Shown here one piece after another: positions 12,781 to 24,632 of a stretch of DNA of 64,000 nucleotides. The stretch comes from Edaphochlamys debaryana (lineage: Eukaryota > Chlorophyta > Chlorophyceae > Chlamydomonadales): NCBI GenBank assembly GCA_016858145.1, contig JAEHOE010000082.1:124001-188000 (forward strand), written 5' to 3'. The translations under genes and the position numbers were made by a program. Each line of letters opens with the position of its first letter. Positions within the stretch are counted from its first letter, which is position 1. The notes below the pieces were generated by a model, which was not told the DNA's origin, did not search any database, and saw only the letters and a list, made by a program, of their open reading frames with translations.

Positions 12781-15700
12781 ACTGAACAGAGAAATATTAG
12801 GGTGTACAGAGGCCTACGCGGCCTTTAGTAGCAAGGTTGGGATAATGGCTCGTGCGGTCACTGGCGTCAACTTGTGTGGCCCAGACGTGATGGATGCGTG
12901 CGAGGGACGACTTTTGGATCCTAACTAACTGTAGGTCCTTGCTGAGAGGCAGGTGGCCACGCGACCAAGTAAGTAAATTGTATCAAAGGGCTTTGGTCGG
13001 CTTAATCGGCTTGTTCGGTGTGTCGGCCGCGGGTGGTTGGCGGTCACACCGCCCTTACTGCTGTGACCACTCGCTAAGACCAATGACACAAAGAACGCCT
13101 TCCTCGGAATAGTAAATTTGACATGGACTTGACTGGAGGAGCGACAGCTGGTTTGGGGCTCGAACCTCATGGCCATGCTTTTGCGCGCTTTGCGGCCCGC
13201 AACGTCACTTCGCCTACAAGGCAGAGCCATGTTATCTGCAGATGGCACTCGACCAGATGTCGGGGAGCAAGCCGCACAAGGAGCTGGGTTGCGCTGGCCT
13301 GCGATGCGGCCGTGCGATGCTGCTGCAGACGCAAGGCAGCCCCCTCTCCACGGTATCCCCCTCAAGTCCCTACAACCCACCGACTATCCACGGCAAGCTA
13401 ACCCGCGTTGTGGCATTGTGGAACAGAGCAAGCTGGCCAGGAGGCATGTGTGGGCAGGGCGTGGTTGAGGCACGACAAGGGCATGCGCCGGTTTGATGCC
13501 AGACCCGTCCAGGGCTCCAGGCCCGCAGGGGATGGGGGCATGGCGGAGTGCCCTCCGCTGGGCGGGTGAGGCGGCAGACGGCTATATGTACGTTTTTGTT
13601 GTTGTTACACGACAAGGACATCAGCCCCGTACGGGTGAACCCCCATGTGGTGCTCGATAGCCTCGTAGCCTGCCCCTGCTTGTGCATCACATGGAGGCCC
13701 TGCCCTCCGACCCCCTCGGGGCCTTGCCCGGAGACACCCGTACGTGAGTGTCCACCCGCGAGATTCCGTGCCCCTGTGCCCTCGCGGGCCCTCCCGATTC
13801 ACAGGCGACGACGAACACTCGGTAAGCTCCCCACAGGTCTGCGTAGTCCGCGGAACACGCCCTACGCCACAACCAAGCGCTTCGCATCGTACGGGCCGTG
13901 GGCCAAAGGCCACCTTCCCCGAAGGTGGGATGGGTGAGACGTGGTCGTTAAGCACACACCGGCATATGTGCCGTACATTACACCCTGGGCCCGAGCTCAA
14001 AGTGCTCGAAGTATCCCGAGTGTCCCCGCCATTCCCCGTTCGAGCCTGGCCCAGGTTACCAGGTATCGACCCCAGCGTGACATACCGACGGGGGCAGACA
14101 TTGGCACTACTGCTGCAGCCTGGAAGGTAGAGCGGCAGACGCCAGCTGGAGCTCTGGCTAAGGACTCCTGCCATGCCCCCCAACTCAAGAAGCAGGTATT
14201 GAATGGAGTCGGGAGAGCGACCCCTGAGGTCTTTTGCGCCGGCCCATGCCCCCCTAGGCGTCCGTTGCACCACAGCCGCAAGGCGTGCCCAAACTGTCGT
14301 GTAATAATAAAGGATGCAAGCCCCATACATCACAACGCTTCACGTACTTCTTGGCGGTCCGGTCCTCAGCTTCCGCTAGCGGGGATGCTGGCAGCACAAT
14401 GACAACCGGGACGCCCGCGCGGTCTCCCGGCATCCCACACGACCCAAGCCATCACGAAGTGCATCTTCGCAGCATGTACTCGGTGGAAAGCAGTGTCGTT
14501 GCAGACTGAACCTCCAACACATTTCATTCAGGATCTCGAGTAAGGCAACCGAGATCACGACGAACAGGGCTTGCTAAGCGGCCCGACAGTGCACGCACCA
14601 TCCGAAACCTCAACAGCTGCAGGCGCTGTTCTGAAACCCACGCACCCGCACGTGGCGCAACCTTGCACAAATAAAGCTTGCGGGCCTCATCCTTTCATCT
14701 GGTAGGAACCCAGCCCGGCGTGCGTTCGTTGCTTTCTCATCTTGCCCCGGAGCCCTGACATGCACATCAGTCAGGCCGCAGGCCCGGGGAGGTCCCAGTC
14801 AGCCTCCGCGTCGATGCTAAGAATGAGCAATCAACACAAGCCGCCTTCCATGGGCTGCTGCGGTTGCCAGATAGCTACGGTACGTGAAGGAGCTAAGACC
14901 GGCCGCCTCCACGCACAGCATAATCAGGTCGACCGATGTTGAGACACACATGAAGACCGCACATAAACCTTTATCACCCGTCTCCACAGCTCGAGCCAAG
15001 GTCTCATGTGAGTGACCCTCCACAGACCACATCTGCCCCTGGTGCTGTCGGGCTCATACTCCTCCCCCGGGCTTCTCACCGAGCACCAAGTGCCCTGCCT
15101 ACGCTGCCATTTGGCGCCCCGCACCAGGACCAAAGGTGCCGTACACCAACCGTACAGCGCCCTCCCTGAAGGTTGAGACCCTTACTGCTTCGAATACGCC
15201 CCGGCATCGCATACCGCACAAGGCTTCCCAATAACTAGTAAGCTGGCCACGAGCGCCCGGGTATGAGGGGCACTACGGTAGCTGCTATCTCGCGCTAACC
15301 ACAAGAGGCCGGCGCCTTTCCATTCCTCGACTTGAACCATTCCTGAACTGTAACGAGGACAACTGCATGACTGATCCCCTCGCATAACAACGAATTGGGC
15401 CCGAAGACCCGTCCCCAATCCCGAATCTGGTTGTCAATCTGATGTATTCAAGAGCTTTTCGCATCCCAGCGAGTGTATGCGGAAGCCGACGCTAGCGACA
15501 ACCCAGTAAACACAGACAAGTACACAGGGCTTGCGTTGGCATATGAACAGTCACAACTGCTTTTGCACACGACGGACGCCTCCCTGCATCCGCAACTGAG
15601 CACCGACAAGCTCCAACAGAAATCGCTACTACGTACAGCACCACAACACGGCTGCTACTGCCCGAATTGAAGCTCGAAACTTCCGAGCGATGCAGCACCA

Positions 15701-16048
15701 GTAGCACATGCTTGAACTTCGAACAGTACCAAGCACCTCGATTGCCGAGCCAAGTTGAACCCTGTGTCTCCGAGCACCCCGTTTCGCGCCAGAAGCCCTG
15801 GGCGCTTTAGCTGCTACACCCCCTCGTCAGTACGTCATTGATCACAAGTGCGGTGCGAGGACTCAAGCCTAGTTCGTTGTGGCGTAAGCCGCCGCCAGTA
15901 CGCCCCGCGCGTGGCAAAAGGGCGCTGAGGTATGGCACGCATGCAAGGCCGATTTGATCATCCAGCCCCCGCAGGACGGGGCTACGGCTGTTGCCTGTTC
16001 TGGGCCTCCTGTGTTTCGTGTGGAGGGATAGGGGCGACGAGGCGGCAG
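12781..16048. other. Intergenic region upstream of FAS1 gene and downstream of kinase gene
   Basis: Both flanking genes are on the minus strand, so this holds the kinase 3' UTR and the FAS1 promoter. I found no convincing exon. The longest minus ORF (13605-14333) has no recognisable domain and poor coding character. Minus-strand TGTAA motifs occur at 13978-13982 and 13605-13609. On the plus strand, TGTAA occurs near 14300 and 15349. Confidence 0.5.
13978..13982 (-). other. Candidate TGTAA poly(A) signal for the kinase gene
   Basis: This is the first TGTAA met on the minus strand downstream of the kinase stop at 16049. It would imply a 3' UTR of about 2.1 kb, which is long, so the assignment is weak. 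A second copy lies at 13605-13609. Confidence 0.3.
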
Positions 16049-19000
16049 TCAGAACGGAGTCTTGGAAGACATTGCAGTCGAGACTGTCCAGCGCCGGCGC
16101 CATGTGGCCTCAAAGCTCTGGGATTTTCCACCCCTGGCCAACATTTCAGGCCTCACGGTCCATCCAACTGACGATAGATTGCGCACTCACCTCGATCATT
16201 AGCGCCGGTGTCAAGTGCGATATGCCAAGCAAGCCTCGCCACCACCACTACGGGCCACGCCTCGACACGGTCCACCACTCAGTGTCACATGCTCACCTCG
16301 ATCATGAGCGAGAGCTGCTTGACGACATCCGCGGCGGCGGGTCGGCGCATGGGGTCACGCTCCCAGCAGCTCGCAATCAGGCGCAGGAGGCGCCGGGGCC
16401 AGCGCGCAGCATCCCGGCCGGGGCCCTCCCTTGGAGGCATGGCTAGGCGTCGCCCGTGGACCGTGATCTACGAGGGGTAGCGGGTTGGCGGGGAGGTGAG
16501 CAACACCCCACCCCGCAACCTTGCCGCAAAGCATCGGCGCGCTTGCGTTTCCCCTCTTTGCACCCCTGTGCCGCCACGCACTCCACCGCATGCGCTTGCC
16601 GTTTAGCTTCAAGTAACCCAACCGTCGTACGACACCGCCGTCCATAACCACCAAGCGGCTCACCTGGATTGCGATTGGCACGGGCCCCATCCCCCGCCAC
16701 GGCCTGATGCCGGCCAGCATCTCCCACAGCACCACTCCGAAGCTCCACATGTCCTGCGGTAGGTTTCGAGCGCACCCCGCAGGTGACCAAAAGTGAGTAT
16801 GGTCCGCTCTGCGCACTTCAAGCGCTACAACCCCAAATCCTCTGTTGATTCTCTGCATTAGTACTGAGAGACAGAGAGCGACTCACCGCTCGGTGGCTGA
16901 GGCGGCCTGCGCCCTCCACATCGAAGCACTCCTGTGGACGGTAAAGCAGCAAATGCGATTGGTCACACAAAGGCAAAGACAAGGTACTCTGAGGATGACA
17001 CAACAGTACTGCGGGCGTCAAAGCTGTAGTCTGAGTGTTCATGCATGGTTACTAATGGAGGAGAGCGAGTAGAGGGGGTTCTTGTGTAGCATGCCGGTCA
17101 GCCACGCTCTGCAGTCTCACCGGCGCAAGGTAGGCGGCCGTCCCTGCCTCTGGGGCTAGTGTGATGAGCATCGTCTCGCGCAGGCGAGAAAGCCCGAAGT
17201 CCTGAGGACGGACAGGCCACAGTGCAGGGTTGAGCAAGGCACCCATATGGGGTACCCTTGGGGTACCCATATGGCCTAGGCCTCTTGGGCAGCCCACATG
17301 GCTGCGGCAGCCTGGGCCACACACAGCCCAAAGGTTCCCCAGCCACTCACCGATATCTTGACTACCGGACTCGCACCCCACGGGTCATTCATCAGGCAGT
17401 TGGCGGGTTTGAGGTCCCTGCACAGGGCGACAGCGGCTCCATGTTTCAAGTTGATGCCCTACCCATCAATCGGTACCCATGAAACCGTGGCCCGTGCAAA
17501 GGACAGCAATCCCACCTGTGCATGATGGTCGGGTGCTGTGGGGGGCACATCAGGGCAGGCGAGGGGCAGGGTGCGTCAGGGGTCAAGTGTCAGACGTCGA
17601 ACCCCTAGTGAGCGCTGCATGGCATCACATGAGGCGTGGCTCAGTGGAGCCCTGACTCACCAGAAAGTCTAGGCCACGCGCAATCTCGCGAGCGATGTGC
17701 AGCACCTGCGGCCAAGCACCACACAGGAGCTGAGGTGCTGGGGCACCTAAGAGCCGCCACGCTTGCGCTCTGATCGACAGTCACGCCCTGGACAAGCGCG
17801 AGGGCGCCAAGCACACGGCGCGAGGGCGCAGGCATACCGTGGGCAAGGACAGCAGAGCGGCGTCGCCCTCTGCCGTACTCGCGTCCGGATTGACCGTCTT
17901 GCCGTACAGCACCTTGTCCAGGCTGGTCTCCATTCGCTCGAGCACGCAGAAGGGTCGCGGGGGCTCCATGCACGCAGCCAGGAGACGCACTGCAACGAGA
18001 GCGAGGGGGGATTTCAGGCCGCCTTGACCTCGATAACCACAAAGCACACCCGTGTGCCGCAGAGAGGGCCTGTTCGGGCCTGCACCAAGCTCGCAAAGCT
18101 AGTCGAGGACACACCTCACTACCCTGCAAGCCGTGGCGAGCCAGCCGGCGCTTCGCTCACCGATGTTGGGGTGCTGGCACCTGGCCAGCACCTCGAGCTC
18201 TTGCGCCAGAGCCTTGGTGAGCTGGCACGTGTCACCCGCCGCCGCGTCACCCTCGGCGTGGATCAGCTTGACAGCCACCAGCTCTCCCCGGTAGCGCCCC
18301 TCTTGCACGCGGCCGAACGCGCCTGTGAGAGGACGGAGAAGCAGTGAGGTACGTGCGATCGTAACGGCAGACGTTGGGTGTGTGGGGTTCCCCTTGAACT
18401 GCAGTGGTGTTGACACGCACTGAGGCGCGCAGAACACGTCTACCCGGCGACTCTGGACTTCTCAAGAAGCGTCCCTAATCCAGCGTCGGGCCGTTGTAGA
18501 CTCACCCTTGCCCAGGACCCCTGGCAGGAGCTCCACCACCTCAGGCGGGTCGGCCCCCTCCTCCACCTCCACGCTCGCCGTCGCCGTCCCCGCGGACGCC
18601 CGCTCGCCGCTGACCAGCGCGCCGCTGGCCGTGTAGGCCCCCGCGTTGCGCCCCTCCCATCCATTGGGCCCCGAAGTGACGCTGTTTCCCGAGGCGTAGG
18701 CCGCGTTCCTCAGCGCTGTGAGCACCACGCGGCTGGTGAACCTGCTGCCCCGCGTGTGCTCCTGCTCCTCCTCCTCCCCCTCACGCTCCTCCAGCATTTC
18801 GTCGTCCAGGCAGGAGGAGCACGTGGGGACCATGCTCCGCCGAGGCGCGGGCGGGCCGCCGCTGACTAGCAGCGCCCTAGCGCTGAAGGACTGGTGGAAG
18901 GGCGTCCGCATGGTGACCACGGCATCCTCGTGTGAGGAGGGCGCGGCAGCCATGGGCGTGCCGCTGGCTGCGGGTGGGGATGGGGATGCGTGCAAAAGGA

Positions 19001-22000
19001 ATGGTCGTTAGCGGGGCTTGGGCGGCAGGTGGGGAGTGATTGGGGTGGCAAGTGATTGGGGAGGCCAGCTCGAGAGACCGGTGGCGCGAGTTCAGTGGCC
19101 GCGCCGTGTGATGAGGTGCGGTGCCTCAAGGAAGTGCCGCAGCATGGCGCACGCATCCCTGGCACATACCCGGCACATACACGCACCCTCCGAGCACAGA
19201 AGCACCCGCACCCGTCAAAACGCAAGCCAGGATGCCGGTACGGTAACCCGATCGCCGCACCCTCAGGTGGGCCGCGCGCCTGCGCCTGCGCCCACACGCA
19301 CACGCACGCGCCCATCCACCCACCGAGGGCCGCAGGGGCGAGCGGAGAGTACAGCGGCTGGCTCCCCGTCTGGCTTCCGTCCGCAGCCAGTGGGAAGTCG
19401 GAGAAGGTTCCGGAGCCGCAAGGCGCTGTTGTGGTTGCCTGAGCACAGGAGTTCCTCGGCTCGGGGGCGATCTTTATGACTAGGGCCGCCGCGTTGTCCT
19501 GCCCAAGTCCTACGTCTGATTCCCGCGGCAAGGCCCTGAGGATGGGGAGTGGGAGCGTCGGTTTGCGTTAGGGCTACAACGGAGCTGAAGCGGGCTTCGA
19601 CTTGGGCCTTGCCAGCAACCCAGTCCGGGCTGGAAGGCGTGTGCCTCGAGTTCCCGTCAGTCCCCGCCATCGACACTGACTGCATGCACAGTGCGACGTC
19701 GACCGTTTCCCTCTGCCCGCCATCGTCAGTTCCCGCCATGTCACGTCGACCGGTTTCCCCCTGCCCACCCTTCCTGGCACACTCACCCCGCACTGCTCTC
19801 CGACGTCTCGACCCAGCCGGGCTTTGTGCCTTGGGCGGAGCGAGCGCGGCGCCGCTTCACCACCACCAGGGCCACCGCAGCAACGATCGCGAGGAGCGCA
19901 GCCCCTACAAGCCGCACGCACGGAGGATCAGCAGCTGCAGCTCCCCAACAACACTAGACAACAGCACCACACACACACGAACCCACACTGCATGCACGTT
20001 GTGACGGTTACGGTTACGGTACGGTTGAGTACAGCAAATGCTGCTGACTGCCGGCTCACCTCCGACCGCGACGCCCACGGCGATTCCGATGCTCCCGGCG
20101 TCATTCCCACCACCGCCACTGCCGCTCGCACCGCCCTGCGCCGCCGTCACGTTGGCTGGCTGCGGCTGGCCGCTGCCGCCGTCGTCGGCCGGGGCCGACC
20201 CAAGGGTCAGTCCCTCCAGGAAGTGGTGCTCCCGTAGCCACGGCAGGAGCGAGGGCTCTTGGTCGGCGACGCGCCTTTGTTTGAGGAAGCAGCCTGCAGC
20301 CACAGGGAAACAAGGCGACGTTGGGGGGAAGGTTCGGGGTGAGTCGGGGTGCGCTGGGAATGCGTAAAATTGCAATCATTGGACCCAGGCGCAGGCCGTG
20401 ACACGCTAGGACATCCCAACGAGTGCCGAACAACGGTTACCCGTACACGAACAGTATGCTAAGCCGACATTTCTCTGGCTAAGACGAGCAGCCCTTCACA
20501 CACTGGTTCGGGCCTGCTTCACAGTCCCTCTAGCAGAGGGTCGGCACACCCGCGCACACACGCACCAAGCGCGCCGAACTCCTCGATGCAGGCGTCGCTG
20601 AGGAGATTGATGCAGAGGCCCGTGGTGTTGATGAGCCACGCGTTGTACCAGGCGTAGGCGGGGTTCCCTGGAGGGGGCGAGAGGGAGCGTGGGAATGTTG
20701 GGGTGCATGCATGGGGCCGTGCAGGGGTGCCAGGATGGCACCGGCGAGACCGAAGGAGCCCCCACCGTGCCGATGCCTAGCCGCGCGGCTGGGCCCACAC
20801 CCACGGACCCGCATGGTCCCAGTCTCCAAAGGGCTCGCCCAGGCCCCGCCCAGGCCCGCCCAGGCCCACCTGCCAGGTCCGGCTCCGCAGCTGCAGAAAG
20901 TAGGGTACGGGCCGAGGCAAGGGGGCACTGCTGAGGTCATGCACAGGATGCGGTTGCCCTTGAGAGCAATGCCACTGCCCTGGCCCCGACTCTCACCTGG
21001 CATCGCAATGTCGCTATGGATGATGACGCTGGGGTAGCACCTCTGTGGATCGAGGCAGGGAGGGCGCAGGTAAGGATGGCACGGGACCCACAGCAGCCCC
21101 TCACAGCCGTCGTCGGCGACCGGCGAACGAGCTCATCGGCAACGGCAGGCGCTCCAACCGGTCCCTCCGCCTCACGGAGCCGAGCGAGCTATCCATCAGG
21201 GCCGTAACAGCAGTGGCGCCTGTTCCCTGCCCTCTCAGCCCCATGTCCACGCACCTGGGTCAGTAGCTCTGTGTCGGTGCGACAGCCCACCTGTTGGGCC
21301 GTGACCAGCAAACACGGCTGCTGGTGAGGGCAACGAAAGCGCTGGAGCCCCGGGTTCTCCCTTTCTCCCGTTTCCGAACTTCCAGCGCCCCCGACCCGTC
21401 CCCCAGGGCAGGTCACGTCACAGTCCTCTGCGTGCGCTCTTACACAACTTCGCGCAAGCCTTGCAAGTATAAGGCGTGGGTACGGGACTCGGGAGTCCCG
21501 GCACTTAGAAGCTCGAGAGGAGAGCCCACCTGCGGTGCAGAGACCTCGTAACGCTGCTCTCCAGGGAACGCCGCCGGGCGCTTGATGCCCGCATAGTTCT
21601 TCTCCGCTATAGCCTTTGGGTAGCAGTAATCTGGGTGCGAGGCAGGACGCGCGTGGGGGGACGAACGTGTGGAAACGTGCCATGTCACAAAAAGAACGGT
21701 AAGAAGCTTGTCGTGCCACACTTACCCCTGCCCGGCGCAGCAGGGGTCTACCCTGGACCTTTCACAGCCGGCCCTGCTTCCTCGCCTTGTCCCCCCGTGC
21801 CCTGCCCCCGGCCCCCGGCCCTCCCCCCCCCCCTCACGCACCCAGCAGCAGGGCGGAGTCTAGCTGGACCAAAAGCGCCCCTTGCGTCCCGGGCGCGCTG
21901 GGCGCTAGCGAGTCTGCTCCCGGCATGCGTCCACCGTTGTCGGTCCGGTGCCGATAGCCGGTGAGGTGAGTGATGATGATGCGGCTGAACGCGCCCAGCT

Positions 22001-22726
22001 GCATCTGCACGTGGGTGGTTGGTGGTTGGGGGGAACCGAGATGGTTATGCGGGTGGGTGCCATGGAGACCTGAGCTGCAGCTCTCGTGGTACGTGGCCAC
22101 GGGGGGGTGGCACGTGGCAGGCTTGAAGCCCCGATCGGGAGGGGAGCGGGCAGCCGCGAGCTGGCAGACACGCGCACCTTGCGGCGAGCTGTGAGGACGA
22201 GGAGTGGCCAGTCCGGGAGGCGGGGGTCGCCTTCCATTGTGAAGTTCCGCGTGATGAGGATCGGGGTGGACAGGCCATCGAAGGCATCCTGTGCGGCAGA
22301 CAAGTGGCGCGCACGGCGGCTTCAGGCCGACGGGGGGGGGGCCGACACAGGGTTTGGACTTCCCGGGAGACCGGGAAGACCTGTTACCCCAAGCATAACG
22401 ATCGGCAGTGCTATGGATGGGTCTTTGCACCAGCGTCAGTTCCAGGGGCCAGCGTTGTTTCCGGGGGTCAGGTTTCGCGTCAGGCGCATGCCAACACGGT
22501 CGAAGGCCGCCAGCCCTACTGGCATGCACCCTTCATCTCCAAGCTCCATAGGACAACTCACGTCCGTGAGGTTGAGGAACGGCACTTGGATAAGAGCGCG
22601 CAACACGGCTCCATCCGCAAGGGCCAGAGCGAGGTCCCGCGCGGACCGAACGGGCACCGTGGTGGCTGTGCTGGTCTGGATGAGGAGGAGCAGCAGCAAA
22701 ACGCTGCTTGCGGCGGTGGCCCCCAT
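16049..22726 (-). CDS. Receptor-like protein kinase (TKL-like), 20 exons, 871 aa
   Basis: Exons (downward): 22562-22726, 22178-22288, 21842-22004, 21530-21630, 20997-21042, 20566-20667, 20060-20293, 19787-19904, 19324-19535, 18506-18967, 18161-18322, 17838-17989, 17661-17705, 17516-17535, 17351-17417, 17121-17201, 16887-16931, 16664-16753, 16297-16467, 16049-16117. All junctions are in phase (2616 nt). A signal peptide (MGATAASSVLLLLLLIQTST) leads an ectodomain to about residue 296 with NLT/NFT sequons and Cys residues. One membrane segment (about 297-321, IGIAVGVAVGG...AVALVV) is followed by KRRR. The cytoplasmic part has an acidic linker, then a full kinase: LGKGAFGRV loop near 569-576, VAVK Lys at ~590, MHRDLKPAN with Asp ~699, DFG at 721-723, APE at 746-748, and CWERDPMRRP late in the C-lobe. 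All catalytic residues are present, so an active Ser/Thr or dual-specificity kinase is expected. Ligand unknown. The last exon is the least certain. Confidence 0.88.
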
Positions 22727-22885
22727 GACTGTGACTGTGACTGTGTGCTTTGAGCCCAGGGCCGCGCTCCTGACAGAGAGCAGTGCAGCTCAGTGACAAG
22801 CTTCTAGCATCTTGAGCCTCCTGATGAGTTGTTGCGGGACGTCCTCCACCTAGACGTCCTTGCCGCTTTCGAGATGCCGTGTGGG
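22051..22885. repeat. Duplicated block, copy 1 (kinase exons 1-2 and 5' flank)
   Basis: This block contains kinase exons 1 and 2, intron 1 and about 150 bp upstream of the ATG. It recurs in the same orientation at 29363-30465 with few substitutions. Differences include a 286-bp insertion in the other copy, a 12-bp CTGTGA-type repeat present only here, and 8 bp (CCGCTTTC) near the upstream end. This copy is the functional one because it continues into the rest of the kinase gene. Confidence 0.9.
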
Positions 22886-23746
22886 CTACGGGCGCCACGC
22901 GCGGCTGTGTATGCGCGTGCTAACTGTCTTCTGCGGGTCGTGCTGTAACAAGTGCCTCAAGGTATCCTGGTGAAAACGCGACGCACATGCGTGGTGGCAA
23001 ATTCATCGGCGTACTGCCTGCGGCGCAGTCCTGCACAGTACAGCGGCTCACGCGGCTCTGCCTCGCACGCAGCCAGCCACCGCAGCACACCGAATCTCTC
23101 CTCGGGGACGGATCCAAACAGGTTGACGTGACTGGCGACAGGCGGTGGGGGGGGAGATTGCACGGGGTGGCACGGGGCACGGGGGGTGATGACGGTTGCC
23201 CAGGGTAGCCACCTGCAGCACCGTTCAACGCACGCACGTGCTGCGGCCCGCACACTTATTTTAGCCGCGGCGCTCGCCACCACCCCGCCTGGATAGCCAG
23301 CGAGCCGCTCTTTGCAGAGAGCAAATGCTCCGCGCAGGCCAGACCACACAGGTGCCAGGACAGGGCACCCAAAGACAGTTTGCCAGGATCACACGAGGCG
23401 GGGCCGGCAAAGGGAATCTCGAAGGTGGGGCACCCCGGGGCTTTGGACGATGAGAACAGTGGCAGGTGGGGCAGCCAGCTCCCCGCAGGTCCTTCCGGGT
23501 GCAACAAGGCGGCGCGTGGCGGCGGCGTCAGGGCGGAGAGGCGACGATCGCAACAAGGGTGTCCGGCGGCGGCATGGCGGGGCCTGGCGGCGGCGAGGCG
23601 GGAGTGCAGTGGCGGCCATTCGCCCAACCGGGCGGCGTTGAGGCGGCTGCAGGCCGGCAAGGGATTGCGGGCGGCAGGGCGGAAACCGGCAGCAGTACGG
23701 CGACTGCGCAGCAGCCAAGTCGAGGGGCTCAGCGGCGGCAGGTGGG
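22872..23746 (-). repeat. Inverted repeat block, copy 1 (875 bp), with uncharacterised ORFs
   Basis: This 875-bp block lies directly upstream of the kinase gene and is repeated as its reverse complement at 28213-29087, with only scattered substitutions. On the minus strand both copies keep an Ala/Pro/Leu-rich ORF. After a possible intron ending CTGTCGCCAG comes a segment with FGSVPEERFGVL and RRRQYADEFATTHVRRV, ending in a stop at 22957-22959. I do not recognise it. It may be a gene fragment or a repeat family member. Confidence 0.85.
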
Positions 23747-24288
23747 CCGGCGGGGGCCTCACGGCGGAGAGGCGATGGGTGGCGGCCCGGTGGCAGCAAG
23801 GCGACTGCATAGCAGCCAACTTGAGGGGCAGGTGAGGTGGATGAGTAGCGGCGTTGGTCTGGCAGTACGCGGCAGCTGCAAGGCGATTCCTGGGGGGGGG
23901 GAGCGTGGGCGAGGTGGCCAGCGGGGGCCTGACAGGCCTCCTCTGTTAGTAAGGAGAGGCATGGCGGGGCACAGAGCTTGGGGGAGGCGAGCTAGGCCAC
24001 CGGGCAGGGGCTACTGGGCAGAAAGCAGGGGTGGGAAGACGCATCCAAGTTGCTCGAGGCTGGTCGGTGATGCCGGAAAGGCAGGAAGGGGGTCACCCTG
24101 GGCAGAGTGGACCGGTCGGTCGCGGGCGCTGGACCGGCAGTGGTAGTGGCGGCAGGGTTCCGGTCCGGGGGTGCCGAGGGAAGGGGTTGGGTGCGCACGA
24201 GGCAGTGAGGATGCTCCCACCCGGGGGTGCCGGGGGAGGGAGCGAGGATTCTTCCACCCGGGGGTGCCGGGGGCGGTATGGGAGTGGG
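23747..24288. other. GC-rich region between repeat block and minisatellite
   Basis: No gene is supported. The first part contains a degraded internal repeat of the neighbouring block (GCAGCAGCCAA...TGAGGGGC occurs twice, near 23709 and 23812). Near 24170-24275 a motif containing CCGGGGGTGCCG occurs three times just before the minisatellite. Confidence 0.5.
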
Positions 24289-24632
24289 CCTTCCGGGAAT
24301 GCCAGTTGGCGGGGGGGGGGGGCAGACCTTCCGGGAATGCCGGTTGGTGGGGGCAGACCTTCCGGGAATGCCGGTTGGTGGGGGCAGACCTTCCGGGAAT
24401 GCCGGTTGGTGGGGGCAGACCTTCCGGGAATGCCGGTTGGTGGGGGCGGACCTTCCGGGAATGCCGGTTGGTGGGGGCGGACCTTCCGGGAATGCCGGTT
24501 GGTGGGGGCGGACCTTCCGGGAATGCCGGTTGGTGGGGGCAGACCTTCCGGGAATGCCGGTTGGTGGGGGCGGACCTTCCGGGAATGCCGGTTGGTGGGG
24601 GCGGACCTTCCGGGAATGCCGGTTGGTGGGGG
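24289..24632. repeat. 31-bp minisatellite, eleven units
   Basis: Units of 31 bp start at 24289 (diverged, followed by a G run) and then at 24327, 24358, 24389, 24420, 24451, 24482, 24513, 24544, 24575 and 24606. Each contains CCTTCCGGGAATGCCGGTTG. Units differ mainly at one A/G position in GGGGC(A/G)GA. Because 31 is not a multiple of 3 and the unit lacks stops, all six frames stay open across the array. Confidence 0.95.

Noticed and set aside
13605..14333. 242-codon minus ORF downstream of the kinase
   Set aside because: No recognised motif, poor codon character and no splice partners; more likely 3' UTR or chance.
24289..24632. CRISPR-like array
   Set aside because: Repeats are directly adjacent with no unique spacers, and the genome is eukaryotic.
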